DNA of 64,000 nt from Croceicoccus sp. (GTDB lineage Bacteria > Pseudomonadota > Alphaproteobacteria > Sphingomonadales > Sphingomonadaceae): contig NZMY01000006.1 in the NCBI GenBank assembly GCA_002694745.1, forward strand, positions 62,001 through 126,000. The letters run 5' to 3'. A program made the position numbers and the translations under genes. Positions 46,038 through 54,556 of this stretch are shown piece by piece. The notes under the pieces are model-generated. The model was not told the DNA's origin. It saw only the letters and a program-made list of their open reading frames with translations, and did not search any database. Position 1 is the stretch's first letter. Every line of letters starts with the position of its first letter.

Positions 46038-46580
46038 TCAGTCGCTTTCCGTCAAAAGACCCCCGCCCAGCAGCAACAGCAGCTTCACGTCGATCGCCTT
46101 GCCCGCCGCGCGCGCCTCGGCCACGAAGCCTTCGATCCCGTCCAGCGGCACCCGGTGCGCGGTGATGTCCTCGCCGCCCACACCGCCGCCTTCGCCGATC
46201 TTGGTCAGGCCCCGCGCGCGCACCAGCGTGAAACTCTCGCTCACCATGCCGGGCGAGGAATGGAACTCGCCCACATCCTCCAGCGTGGCCGCGCGATAGC
46301 CGGTTTCCTCCTCCAGCTCGCGCCCCGCCGCGGCCAGCGGACCCTCGTCCGCCGCGCTATCATCATCGCCGATCAGCCCGGCGGGAAGCTCGATACAGGG
46401 CTTGCCCAAGGGCACGCGATATTGCTCGACCAGCAGGACATGGCCGTCCTCGACCGCAAGGATCACCGCGGCGCGGATCGACCTTGCGCGCGAGACATAT
46501 TCCCAGCGCCCCCGCTGCTTGGCGACGATCCAGTTTCCTTCCCAGCGGATATGCTCGGGCGCGTCCCTATCGGCGGTCAT
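46038..46580 (-). CDS. Nudix hydrolase (ADP-ribose pyrophosphatase type)
   Basis: The 180-aa protein has the Nudix core RELEEETGY with R87, E88, E91 and E92, preceded by VLLVEQYRVPLGKPCIELPAGLIG, typical of ADP-sugar pyrophosphatases (NudF type). It likely hydrolyses ADP-ribose or related nucleotides. It follows the TPM gene by 8 bases and is the last gene of the lemA operon. Confidence 0.87.
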   Translation of the reverse strand: MTADRDAPEHIRWEGNWIVAKQRGRWEYVSRARSIRAAVILAVEDGHVLLVEQYRVPLGKPCIELPAGLIGDDDSAADEGPLAAAGRELEEETGYRAATLEDVGEFHSSPGMVSESFTLVRARGLTKIGEGGGVGGEDITAHRVPLDGIEGFVAEARAAGKAIDVKLLLLLGGGLLTESD

Positions 46581-46588
46581 GCAAATTC

Positions 46589-47287
46589 CTACAGCTCGAT
46601 CAGGCGATCGGGGATTTCGTTCTCGTCATCGTGCGCGCGCGGGAAATGCTCGGCCAGAACCTTGCCGACATGCTCTACGCCCGACACCATCGCGGCGGCC
46701 GTGCGCCCCTCTTTCAGCTCGCCCAGCATGTCGATCATCGCCTCGCCCCAGACCTCGTCGGGCACCTTGTGGGCGATGGCGGCATCGGCGACGATCTCGG
46801 CCCGGTGCTCGCGCATCGACAGATAGATCAATATGCCGGTGCGGCCATGGGTGCGCCGCTCGGCCCCCACCTTGAAGAAGGACACGGCGCGGGCGTGGGC
46901 GCGCTTTGTCTTGATCCGTCCGGGCACCAGCAGCAGGCGGAACGGCCACCACGCCAGCACGATCATCGCGCCCGCGAATTGCAGCGCGGCGAACAGCCCC
47001 GCCATCCAGAACAGCTCGGCAGGCGTATGTTCCGCGGCCCAGTTGCCCGTCAGCCGGTCCCACATGCCCAGATAGAACTCGGCATTGATCGCCAGCGCGA
47101 CCAGCCCGACCAGCGAGGCCGCCGCCGCCCAGCACAGCGCGACGTCGAGGTAATCGTCCGACTTCTCGGTCAGGATCGTCACGATCTCGCCCGAGGTGTG
47201 CATTTCCGCGGCGCTGACCGCGGCGGTCACGCGGACGTGATCCTCCTCGCCCAGATAGACGGGCTTTTGTTTCATCGGTCCCGCCAT
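46589..47287 (-). CDS. Membrane-anchored TPM-domain protein
   Basis: The 232-aa protein starts with a TPM-type beginning (LGEEDHVRVTAAVSAAEMHTSGEIVTIL), then two or three hydrophobic helices (VALCWAAAASLVGLVALAI; LFWMAGLFAALQFAGAMIVLAWW) and a C-terminal TPM part (RTGILIYLSMREHRAEIVADAAIAHKV). The domain is split by the membrane region. ATG 47287 has better ribosome spacing than the GTG 47293 that overlaps the previous stop. It is one of three TPM genes in a row. Confidence 0.82.
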   Translation of the reverse strand: MAGPMKQKPVYLGEEDHVRVTAAVSAAEMHTSGEIVTILTEKSDDYLDVALCWAAAASLVGLVALAINAEFYLGMWDRLTGNWAAEHTPAELFWMAGLFAALQFAGAMIVLAWWPFRLLLVPGRIKTKRAHARAVSFFKVGAERRTHGRTGILIYLSMREHRAEIVADAAIAHKVPDEVWGEAMIDMLGELKEGRTAAAMVSGVEHVGKVLAEHFPRAHDDENEIPDRLIEL

Positions 47288-47289
47288 GC

Positions 47290-48093
47290 TCACCAGCCCC
47301 CGCTCGCGCCGCCGCCGCCAAAGCCGCCGCCGCCGCCCGAAAAACCGCCGCCAAAGCCGCCGCCGCCGCCGAAGCCGCCACCGGAACCGCCGCCCCAGCC
47401 GCCGCCTCCGCCGCCCCAGATGATGACCGGCGCGCCGCCGCGATATTTATGCCCGCCGCGCAGGCCGCGCAGCAACGGAATGATGAAGAAGAACAGGAAG
47501 ATCAGCAGGAAGATCACCTCGAACAGCCCGATCCCGTCGCCCTCGCGCGCCTGCGCCGCTTCCTCGTTGGCGGCGGCGGCGATTTCGGCGGCCTGTTCGG
47601 GCGGCAGTTCCAGCTGCTGGATGATCGCATCCGCGCCTGCCGCGATCCCGCCCGGCATGTCGCCTTGCTTAAAGAGCGGCAGGATCTGCCGGTTGATGAT
47701 CAGGAAGGACAATCCGTCGGTCAGGATCGGCTCAAGCCCGTAACCCACCTCGATCCGCACCTTGCGCTCGTTCGGCGCGACGATCAGCAGCGCGCCGTCG
47801 TCGTTCTCCTCGCTGCCGATGCCCCATGTGCGGCCCAGCTGATAGCCATAGCTTTCGATGTCGTAGCCCTGAAGGTCGGGCACCGTCGCCACCACGAACT
47901 GCCGCTGGGTGCGCGTCTCGAACGCCTGCAGCTTTTGCGCCAGCGCGGCTTCCTCGGCAGGCGGGATGATATTGGCCGCATCGACGACGCGGCCCGTCAG
48001 CGCGGGAAAATCCTGCGCTGCGGCGGCGGACACACCGAAAGGTCCGGCCACCATCGCGGCCGCAAGCAGGAACAGGGCAAAAATGCGTTTCAT
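47290..48093 (-). CDS. YgcG-type TPM-domain protein with glycine-rich tail
   Basis: The 267-aa protein has a signal peptide, a TPM domain (FPALTGRVVDAANIIPPAEEAAL; TRTQRQFVVATVPDLQGYDIESYGY; GALLIVAPNERKVRIEVGYGLEPILTD), one TM helix (LFEVIFLLIFLFFFIIPLL) and a C-terminal tail of about 45 residues, mostly Gly with Trp, Phe and Ser. TPM proteins of this form associate with LemA in many Gram-negatives. Their role is uncertain; a phosphatase activity has been shown for the plant homologue TLP18.3. It overlaps both neighbours by four bases or nearly so. Confidence 0.87.
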   Translation of the reverse strand: MKRIFALFLLAAAMVAGPFGVSAAAAQDFPALTGRVVDAANIIPPAEEAALAQKLQAFETRTQRQFVVATVPDLQGYDIESYGYQLGRTWGIGSEENDDGALLIVAPNERKVRIEVGYGLEPILTDGLSFLIINRQILPLFKQGDMPGGIAAGADAIIQQLELPPEQAAEIAAAANEEAAQAREGDGIGLFEVIFLLIFLFFFIIPLLRGLRGGHKYRGGAPVIIWGGGGGGWGGGSGGGFGGGGGFGGGFSGGGGGFGGGGASGGW

Positions 48094-48716
48094 GTCTCGT
48101 CCGTGGCAGCCGGTTCGCCGATCCCGTCCGGTCCGGAATCCGGTCCGTTGGGAGCCCCGTCGCGGGCAGCGGCCAGCAAAGCCTCGATCCCTTCCATTCC
48201 CTTCAATGCCGCGCCCGCAAAGTCTCCTTCGCGCGCCAGCGGCTTCATCGTGTCGACGATCGCGTCCCGCTCTGCATCGCTGGGCCGGATCGGCAGGTCG
48301 TGGCCGGTCGAAACCCCGACCAGCGTGTCGCCGGGCGAAATGAACACGATCGCCGCGTCATTGCGACCCGTGGCACGTTCCCACCCGCCATGGAAGCGGC
48401 TGGCAAAGCGATTGAACGCCTCGCCCTTCAGCCCCCGCGTCGTCAGCACCACGAAACGCGCATCGCTGCGCGCCCGCGCCGCATCGACCGCATCCGACAA
48501 ACGGGCGGTTTCCGCCGGCGAGAACAGGCCGATCGGGTCGACCACCCTCTCGACCCCATAATTTGCCGCAACCGCCTCCGCCTTGTCGCCGCCCTCACCC
48601 GTATAACGAAAGGCCCCGCCGCTCCATGGCAGCATGAAGCCCGCCGTCAGCACGAAGGCCAGCGTGAACCAGCGCCAGTGACGCAGCGGGTGCCGAACAA
48701 GATCGCCGGGGTCCAA
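48090..48716 (-). CDS. Single-TM TPM-domain protein
   Basis: The 208-aa protein has one N-terminal TM helix (WRWFTLAFVLTAGFMLPW) and a TPM domain (VERVVDPIGLFSPAETARLSDAVDAAR; DARFVVLTTRGLKG; NDAAIVFISPGDTLVGVSTGHDLP). The C-terminus is Gly/Pro-rich but short. It starts 13 bases after the lemA stop and ends in an ATGA overlap with the YgcG-type gene, so it belongs to the same operon. Confidence 0.83.
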   Translation of the reverse strand: MDPGDLVRHPLRHWRWFTLAFVLTAGFMLPWSGGAFRYTGEGGDKAEAVAANYGVERVVDPIGLFSPAETARLSDAVDAARARSDARFVVLTTRGLKGEAFNRFASRFHGGWERATGRNDAAIVFISPGDTLVGVSTGHDLPIRPSDAERDAIVDTMKPLAREGDFAGAALKGMEGIEALLAAARDGAPNGPDSGPDGIGEPAATDET

Positions 48717-48729
48717 GCGGCCTCCGGCT

Positions 48730-49329
48730 TCAGAGCATTTCGCTCAGGTCGGGGGCCTGCTCGGCATTGGGCGTCACCGCCTCGAACGGCACCATCGGCT
48801 CCGCGCCATGCACCAGCTTGGCACCGATGATGTCGGGGAAGGTGCGGATCGTGGTGTTATAGTTGCGGACCGCCTCGTTATAGTCGCGCACCGCGATATT
48901 GATGCGGTTCTCGCTGCCTTCGACCTGGCTTTGCAGCATCTGGTAATTGGTGATCGACTGCAGCTGGGGATAGGCCTCGAAATTGGCGAGCAGACGGCCC
49001 AGCCCTTGCGACAGCTGGCCCTGCGCCTCGGCATATTGCTGCATCAGTTCGGGATTATCCAGATCGTCCGCATTGACTTGTATGCTGGTCGCACGGCTGC
49101 GCGCCTCGATCACGTCGGTCAGGATGCCGCGCTCCTGCTCGCTCGCGCTGCTGGCGACAGAGGCGAGGTTGGGCAGCAATTGCGCGCGCCGGTCATAGGC
49201 GTTCTGCACGTCGGCCCAGCGCTCCTTGGCCTCTTCCTCGGCGGTGGGCACGGAATTGATGCCGCACGCGGCCAGCATGCTTGCCAGCAAGGCCGCGATC
49301 AAAAGACGTATCGGATTGGAAATGGCCAT
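48730..49329 (-). CDS. lemA: LemA family lipoprotein
   Basis: The 199-aa protein has a lipobox LAAC (Cys22) and the LemA helical-bundle domain: ERWADVQNAYDRRAQLLPNLASVA, then YAEAQGQLSQGLGRLLANFEAYPQL and ENRINIAVRDYNEAVRNYNTTIRTFP, the conserved RRDYN region. ATG 49329 gives the signal sequence; the longer frame lacks similarity. It heads the lemA-TPM-TPM-TPM-Nudix operon. Confidence 0.93.
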   Translation of the reverse strand: MAISNPIRLLIAALLASMLAACGINSVPTAEEEAKERWADVQNAYDRRAQLLPNLASVASSASEQERGILTDVIEARSRATSIQVNADDLDNPELMQQYAEAQGQLSQGLGRLLANFEAYPQLQSITNYQMLQSQVEGSENRINIAVRDYNEAVRNYNTTIRTFPDIIGAKLVHGAEPMVPFEAVTPNAEQAPDLSEML

Positions 49330-49503
49330 GGCGGTCGGTTCCCCTCTGTTGGGCAGAGGCGCAACGACGCGCGCCCCCTCTCGCCCCCAGTATAGGCCGC
49401 CGCGCCCGCGCAACAAGAGCGGAGGAACCCTGAAATTACCATTGCCGCACCCGAAACGACGGTTAATTCTGGCAGGCGGTTACAACAGGGGAATGGCAGA
49501 CAC

Positions 49504-49971
49504 ATGCTGACAGAGTTCAAGAAATTCATCGCCCGCGGCAATGTGCTCGACCTCGCCGTGGGCGTCGTGATCGGTGCGGCCTTCGGCAAGATCACGACTT
49601 CGCTGACCGAGAACATTATCATGCCGCTGCTGGGCTGGATCTTCGGCACGATCGACTGGTCGAACCATTTCCTCGTGCTCGGATCGATCCCCGCCGATTA
49701 CGAGGGCGACCCCACCAGCTTCGCCGCTCTGAAAGAGGCGGGGGTGCCCGTCATCGGCTATGGCGACCTGATCACCCAGATCGTCAATTTCCTGCTGATC
49801 GCCTTTGCCCTGTTCCTGCTGGTGCGCAGCGCGAACAAGGTGATGGAGGAGATCGAGGAAAAGATGGTCAAGGCCGACAACACGCAGGAAGAGCCGACCG
49901 TCCCCACCGATCCGCAGCTCGACGTGCTCAAGGAAATCCGCGACCAGCTGAAGGCATCTGCCAACGTCTGA
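49504..49971 (+). CDS. mscL: Large-conductance mechanosensitive channel
   Basis: The 155-aa protein starts MLTEFKKFIARGNVLDLAVG with the pore helix VVIGAAFGKITTSLTENIIMP, a periplasmic loop and TM2 (LITQIVNFLLIAFALFLLVR). The C-terminal helix is acidic. MscL forms a homopentamer that opens under osmotic downshock. Divergent from lemA by 174 bases. A strong hairpin follows the gene. Confidence 0.96.
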   Translation: MLTEFKKFIARGNVLDLAVGVVIGAAFGKITTSLTENIIMPLLGWIFGTIDWSNHFLVLGSIPADYEGDPTSFAALKEAGVPVIGYGDLITQIVNFLLIAFALFLLVRSANKVMEEIEEKMVKADNTQEEPTVPTDPQLDVLKEIRDQLKASANV

Positions 49972-49992
49972 CGCCGCCGGTCCGCCGGGAAT

Positions 49993-50018
49993 GAGCGCGC
50001 AGCAAATTTCGCGCGCTC
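49993..50018 (+). terminator. Hairpin after mscL
   Basis: GAGCGCGC at 49993-50000 pairs with GCGCGCTC at 50011-50018 across a 10-base loop, 21 bases after the mscL stop. No T-run follows, so it may be an inefficient terminator. Confidence 0.55.
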
Positions 50019-50020
50019 AC

Positions 50021-50048
50021 TTCACATTAATTTCCGGGTCGCTATATG
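50021..50048 (+). promoter_or_regulatory. Candidate promoter of ssrA
   Basis: TTCACA (50021-50026) and TATATG (50043-50048) are separated by 16 bases, a sigma-70-like pair directly upstream of the proposed tmRNA 5' end near 50055. Confidence 0.5.
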
Positions 50049-50054
50049 GGTCGT

Positions 50055-50352
50055 GCCGGTTTCGACCGGCTATGGCGATAAATTGCGGTGTGCAATAGGC
50101 ACAGCGGACCCGGGGGCAGTACCCGGCGGCTCCACCAAACCCCCTGTTATCGAGGGCTTGGTATAGGGGGCCGAACCAGGATCGACGTGTGTTGAAAGGC
50201 ACTGTTTTCGCCCGGGCTGAGTAACCCGTTAAAGGCTCAAAAACCCACAAGTGCCAACGATAACGAAGCACTCGCTCTCGCTGCGTAATTCTAGGGGCTA
50301 ACGCCCTGAATTTACAAAGCTAAAGCGCGGTTGGACCCACCGGGCAACAGAA
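50055..50352 (+). ncRNA. ssrA: Permuted two-piece tmRNA
   Basis: The gene has the alphaproteobacterial permuted order. The acceptor piece comes first and ends with the encoded CCA at 50135-50137; its T arm is CCGGGGGCAGTACCCGG. After a short spacer the coding piece begins at GGGGCCG (50167-50173), which pairs in all seven positions with CGGCTCC of the acceptor piece, one pair being G-U. D-like loop GGATCGACGTG follows. The tag reading frame 50253-50288 encodes ANDNEALALAA then TAA, a typical alphaproteobacterial proteolysis tag. Its product frees stalled ribosomes with SmpB. The exact 3' end is uncertain; the 5' end fits an acceptor piece of about 82 nt. A GCCGGT-TTCG-ACCGGC hairpin marks the start. 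Confidence 0.93.
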
Positions 50353-50540
50353 GCGGATTCCGGGGCCTCGGGGGGCGGCTAGCAACAGAAGTCCCCCCAC
50401 CTTCCCTCGCATCAGAATACAGGGTCCGCGGCGGTCCTGCCCCCGACCAGGCCAAGCGGGCGGACCTTGGCAACAGAATCGCCCCCACCTTACCCAGGAA
50501 TTTCGAAAAGATGGCACCGCCCGTTCGGGGCGACAAAAGC
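50353..50540 (+). repeat. Direct repeats between ssrA and the ars operon
   Basis: The segments 50382-50406 and 50470-50494 are 21/25 identical; both are GCAACAGAA followed by three variable bases, CCCCCACCTT and then CCC or ACC. The same GCAACAGAA core occurs at 50344-50352, at the 3' end of ssrA. The stretch has no credible gene. Old recombination at ssrA could explain the repeats. Confidence 0.6.
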
Positions 50541-50543
50541 AGC

Positions 50544-50580
50544 TTGACGGCGATCTCATATTTCCATATTTCTATATTTG
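50544..50580 (+). promoter_or_regulatory. Promoter/operator of the ars operon with 8-bp repeats
   Basis: TTGACG at 50544 is a good -35 element; the -10 lies in the following AT-rich block. That block is CATATTTC, CATATTTC, TATATTTG (50557, 50565, 50573), three tandem 8-bp units. The block overlaps where an ArsR operator would be expected, just upstream of arsR. The exact ArsR contacts cannot be read. Confidence 0.5.
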
Positions 50581-50600
50581 TCGAATCATTGGAGCAAATC

Positions 50601-50939
50601 GTGCAAGCCGACCATGTCATCCGCGCCCTGTCTGCGTTGGCACAGGAGCATCGCCTCGCGGCATTCCGCCTGCTGGTGCAGGCAGGCGAACAGGGCGTTG
50701 CCGCCGGGGTGCTGGCTGAAAAGCTCGATGTTCCGCCATCGTCGATGAGCTTTCACCTTGCCCAGCTCGCCAATGCGGGTCTGGTCACGCATCGGCGCGA
50801 AAGTCGTTCGATCATCTATTCGGCAGACTACACCGCGATGAACGGCCTGATGGGCTACCTCACCGAGAACTGCTGCGCCGGCATGTCCTGTTCCGAAGAT
50901 GCCGCCTGTCTTCCCTCTCCCGAAAGAAAGACCGCCTGA
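50601..50939 (+). CDS. arsR: ArsR-family arsenic-responsive repressor
   Basis: The 112-aa winged-helix protein starts at GTG 50601 after TTGGAG. HTH: LAEKLDVPPSSMSFHLAQLANAGLV. The C-terminal Cys cluster C91-C92-(x4)-C97 in ENCCAGMSC, with another Cys at 103, resembles the C-terminal arsenite site of the AfArsR type rather than the alpha-3 site of E. coli ArsR. It represses the operon until arsenite binds. The arsI ATG overlaps its TGA by one base. Confidence 0.92.
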   Translation: MQADHVIRALSALAQEHRLAAFRLLVQAGEQGVAAGVLAEKLDVPPSSMSFHLAQLANAGLVTHRRESRSIIYSADYTAMNGLMGYLTENCCAGMSCSEDAACLPSPERKTA

Positions 50940-51409
50940 TGAAACGCTTTCATTTGCATGTCGGTGTGACAGACATCGACAAGTCCGTCGCATTTTATTC
51001 GAGCCTGTTCGGAGCGGAACCGTCCGTGGTGAAGGCCGACTACGCCAAGTGGATGCTCGACGACCCTCGCATCAACTTCGCAATTTCGATGCGCGAGGAC
51101 GCGAGCAAAGGCATCGAGCACGTCGGCCTCCAGGTTGAGGACAAGGCTGAACTTGAAAAGGTCTATGGCCGCCTCAAGGCTGCCGACAGACCGGTTCTGG
51201 AAGAAGGCGCAACGACCTGCTGCTACGCGCAATCGGAAAAGAGCTGGATTGCCGACCCCGATGGCGTGGTTTGGGAGGCCTTCCTGACCGAAGGTGCGAG
51301 CACGACCTATGGCGGCAGTCCGGATTTCCGTCAGCTCGCTTCCGCCAATGCTGCGTCGAGCGCCTGCTGTGCACCGAAAATGTCTGCTGCCAAGACTTCC
51401 TGCGGCTGA
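50939..51409 (+). CDS. arsI: ArsI/CadI-family glyoxalase-fold protein
   Basis: The 156-aa protein is a VOC (glyoxalase/dioxygenase) fold: MKRFHLHVGVTDIDKSVAFY, HVGLQVEDKAELEKVYGRL and DPDGVVWEAF. C94-C95 in TTCCYAQSEKSW matches the vicinal thiols that bind trivalent organoarsenic in ArsI, the C-As lyase that demethylates methylarsenite; H5, H61 and E113 are the likely iron ligands. CadI-type proteins share the fold. A Cys-rich tail (SACCAP, SCG) may add metal binding. Lyase activity is inferred. Confidence 0.88.
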   Translation: MKRFHLHVGVTDIDKSVAFYSSLFGAEPSVVKADYAKWMLDDPRINFAISMREDASKGIEHVGLQVEDKAELEKVYGRLKAADRPVLEEGATTCCYAQSEKSWIADPDGVVWEAFLTEGASTTYGGSPDFRQLASANAASSACCAPKMSAAKTSCG

Positions 51410-51417
51410 GGCAACCC

Positions 51418-51918
51418 ATGTCAGACCAACCGCTGAACGTGCTGTTCCTGTGCACGGGCAATTCCGCTCGCTCGATCCTGGGCGAAGCAATCCTGAACCA
51501 CGACGGCAAAGGCCGCTTCAAGGCATACAGCGCCGGAAGCAATCCTGTCGGCACGGTCAACCCCTGGGCACTCCATACGCTCAAGACCCTGGGCTATCCG
51601 GCAGAAGGCTATCGCTCCAAGAGCTGGAGCGAATTTGCCGATGGCCCGGAGCTCGACCTGATCCTCACGGTCTGCGACAGTGCAGCGGCGGAAACTTGCC
51701 CGGTCTGGCCGGGGCGCCCGACCAGCGCACATTGGGGCATTCCCGACCCGGCAGCGGTCGAGGGCAGCCATGCCGAGAAAGCAGCGGCCTTCCTCGATGC
51801 CTTCCGGATGCTGAAGCGCCGCATCGACCTGATGCTGGCGCTTCCGATTGCGAGCATTGAACAGATTGGCTTGCGCGAAAAACTGCAAGCGATCGGACAC
51901 GAGGCTGACAAGAGATGA
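51418..51918 (+). CDS. arsC: Thioredoxin-coupled arsenate reductase
   Basis: The 166-aa low-molecular-weight-phosphatase-fold protein has the P-loop C12-TGNSA-R18 ([16 protein letters not shown]) and a Cys pair C86 and C94 in [14 protein letters not shown], placed like the C10/C82/C89 relay of pI258-type ArsC. It reduces arsenate to arsenite in the cytoplasm using thioredoxin. It starts 8 bases after arsI and ends in an ATGA overlap with the efflux gene. Confidence 0.93.
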   Translation: MSDQPLNVLFLCTGNSARSILGEAILNHDGKGRFKAYSAGSNPVGTVNPWALHTLKTLGYPAEGYRSKSWSEFADGPELDLILTVCDSAAAETCPVWPGRPTSAHWGIPDPAAVEGSHAEKAAAFLDAFRMLKRRIDLMLALPIASIEQIGLREKLQAIGHEADKR

Positions 51919-52985
51919 CCACAGCGACCGCTGACATCGACGCCCCCGCGGCGGGGCTGGGCCTGTTCGAGAAATGGCTCTCGGTCTGGGTCGGCGCGGC
52001 GATCCTTGCAGGCATTGCGCTTGGCAATGTCGCGCCAGAATTGTTCGCTTTGCTCGCCGCGGTCGAATACGCCTCGGTCAATCTCGTCGTCGCGGTGCTT
52101 ATCTGGGCAATGATCTTCCCGATGATGGTCGCGGTCGATTTCGGTGCGGTGCGACGTGTGGGCGACAAGCCCAGGGGGCTCGTCATCACGCTTGTGGTCA
52201 ACTGGCTGATCAAGCCCTTTACGATGGCTGCACTCGGTGTGCTGTTTTTCGAGATCGTCTTTGCCGATCTGATCGAGCCGGCCGATGCGCAGCAGTATAT
52301 CGCCGGTTTGATCCTCCTTGGCGCGGCACCCTGCACGGCGATGGTGTTCGTGTGGTCGCAGCTCACCAGGGGCGATCCGGCGTATACGCTGGTGCAAGTC
52401 GCGGCGAACGATCTCATCATGATTGTCGCCTTCGCACCCATCGTCGCGTTGCTGCTCGGCGTTACCGACATCGCGGTGCCTTGGGAGACGCTGCTGCTGT
52501 CCGTCGCGCTCTATGTGGTCGTGCCTCTCGCTGTAGGGGCCCTTGTTCGTCATAGGCTTCTTGCGACGCATGGTGGCGATGGAGCGGCCATTCCCGAGTT
52601 CACGGCTCGGGTTAAGCCCCTCTCGATCGCGGGTCTGTTGTTGACGGTGCTTCTGCTCTTTGGCTTTCAGGCAGAAATCATCGTGGCGCGTCCACTGCTG
52701 ATCGCGCTGATTGCCGCGCCGATCATCATCCAGAGCTACGGCATCTTCCTGATCGCCTACGGCTGGGCCAAGGCGTGGAAGGTGCCACATGCGGTTGCGG
52801 CCCCCTGCGCACTGATCGGCACGTCGAACTTCTTCGAGTTGGCAGTTGCCGTTGCAATCGGTCTATTTGGATTGGGCAGCGGAGCCGCCTTGGCGACAGT
52901 TGTTGGCGTGCTTGTCGAAGTGCCAGTCATGCTGTCGCTGGTGGCGATCGCAAATCGGACGCGGGGCAGCTTCCAGCCCAGTTAG
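51915..52985 (+). CDS. acr3: ACR3-family arsenite efflux permease
   Basis: The 356-aa protein has ten TM helices and ACR3 landmarks: [54 protein letters not shown] with the functionally important Cys, and [36 protein letters not shown]. It exports arsenite by proton exchange. It is the last gene of the operon. Third-position base use here is less GC-biased than in neighbouring genes. Confidence 0.94.
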   Translation: MTTATADIDAPAAGLGLFEKWLSVWVGAAILAGIALGNVAPELFALLAAVEYASVNLVVAVLIWAMIFPMMVAVDFGAVRRVGDKPRGLVITLVVNWLIKPFTMAALGVLFFEIVFADLIEPADAQQYIAGLILLGAAPCTAMVFVWSQLTRGDPAYTLVQVAANDLIMIVAFAPIVALLLGVTDIAVPWETLLLSVALYVVVPLAVGALVRHRLLATHGGDGAAIPEFTARVKPLSIAGLLLTVLLLFGFQAEIIVARPLLIALIAAPIIIQSYGIFLIAYGWAKAWKVPHAVAAPCALIGTSNFFELAVAVAIGLFGLGSGAALATVVGVLVEVPVMLSLVAIANRTRGSFQPS

Positions 52986-53329
52986 GCCAGGAGCCGAACG
53001 TCCGCTCCCCATCCCCTTCCAGACGTTCAGCCTGCCATCGCCTGTCCCCGAAAGCGGTCGCCGATCACACCCTCCCGCGAACCCGGTCAGTTTATTGTCC
53101 TACAGCGCAAGTCCGGGTTACGAAGCCGGCAGGGCCTTCACCGGCCCGCCCGCTCTTTCACCTCGTCAATTTTCCCGCACCCACGCACGTGTCACTTTTG
53201 GGACGAATCTCGCGCATTTCCGCGGATGAGCGCCGGGTGACAGCGCCTGTAGGACGTGTCGCCTTTGTCACTTTTCGCGTGCCAGATACACGGGGCAGAG
53301 ACACGGGGCAGATTTCATTTGCCGGATGT
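52986..53329. other. Intergenic region between acr3 and rnpB
   Basis: The region has no convincing gene. It contains an inverted repeat GAACGTC...GACGTTC (52996-53002 and 53022-53028) that may end the ars transcript, a 12-bp direct repeat ACACGGGGCAGA (53288 and 53301), and two near copies of GTCACTTTT. The direct repeat lies just beyond the 3' end of rnpB. Confidence 0.5.
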
Positions 53330-53785
<456 letters not shown>

Positions 53786-53827
53786 AGGCGCGGTCAATAG
53801 CGGCAAACGCCCCGCTGGCAAGCGGAA

Positions 53828-54556
53828 CTATCGCGTCACGCCCCGGTCGCGGTCGAGCAGCAGCGCGAACAGCATGGCCCGGATCTCGCCGTCGACGATG
53901 CCGTCGACGCATTCGGGCCGGAACCGCCGCTGGAACGCCCGTACCGCCGCATGCCCATCGGCAATGTCATAGCCGAAGCGTTCGAGCGCCAGATAGAACG
54001 CACCGTCATTCTCGAACGGGTCGCCCAGCTTGATGTCGGGCCTTGGCAAGGCCAGCCGATGCTTCGCCAGCCGCGCCCAGTCGAACAATTCGCCCGGATC
54101 GGTCTTGCGCTGCGGCGCGACGTCGGAATGGCCCACGATATTGGCGCGCGGAATATCGTGCCGCTTCATGATGTCGGCCAGCATGATACACAGCGTTTCC
54201 ATCTGCGGCTCGGTAAAGCGCTCATACCCCCAGGTGTGGCCAGGGTTGTCCAGCTCGATCCCGATGCTGGAGGAATTCACGTCGGTATTGCCGCGCCAAT
54301 AGGATACCCCGGCATGCCATGCGCGCTGCTCCTCATCGACCAGCCGCACCAGCTCGCCCTGCCTCGTGATGCAGTAATGCGCGCTGACGCCGGAATCCGG
54401 ATCGCACATCTTGGCGATGGCATCCTCCACGTCCGGCATGTCGGTATAATGCAGCACGACCATGGTGACGGGCAGGGCGCGCGCGTTGAAATTGGGCGAA
54501 GGGCAATCGCGCACCATGGGCAGGCCGTTGCCCGGTTTGGCGGCCTTCTCAGCCAT
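53828..54556 (-). CDS. AmpD/AmiD-type N-acetylmuramoyl-L-alanine amidase
   Basis: The 242-aa protein is an amidase_2 enzyme: zinc ligands in VVLHYTDM and GHSDVAPQRKTDPGELF, substrate site NSSSIGIELDNPG, and a C-terminal peptidoglycan-binding-like helix bundle (AVRAFQRRFRPECVDG). No signal peptide is seen, suggesting a cytoplasmic AmpD-like role in recycling anhydromuropeptides, or unrecognised export. ATG 54556 overlaps the end of chpT by 8 bases, so the two are coupled. Confidence 0.88.
   Translation of the reverse strand: MAEKAAKPGNGLPMVRDCPSPNFNARALPVTMVVLHYTDMPDVEDAIAKMCDPDSGVSAHYCITRQGELVRLVDEEQRAWHAGVSYWRGNTDVNSSSIGIELDNPGHTWGYERFTEPQMETLCIMLADIMKRHDIPRANIVGHSDVAPQRKTDPGELFDWARLAKHRLALPRPDIKLGDPFENDGAFYLALERFGYDIADGHAAVRAFQRRFRPECVDGIVDGEIRAMLFALLLDRDRGVTR

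Noticed and set aside
47293-47420. Gly-rich segment as an independent repeat element
   Set aside because: It is the coding sequence of the glycine-rich tail of the YgcG-type protein, typical of that family.
50017-50271. Minus-strand open frame over the tmRNA
   Set aside because: It overlaps the acceptor and coding pieces of ssrA and has no recognisable protein features.
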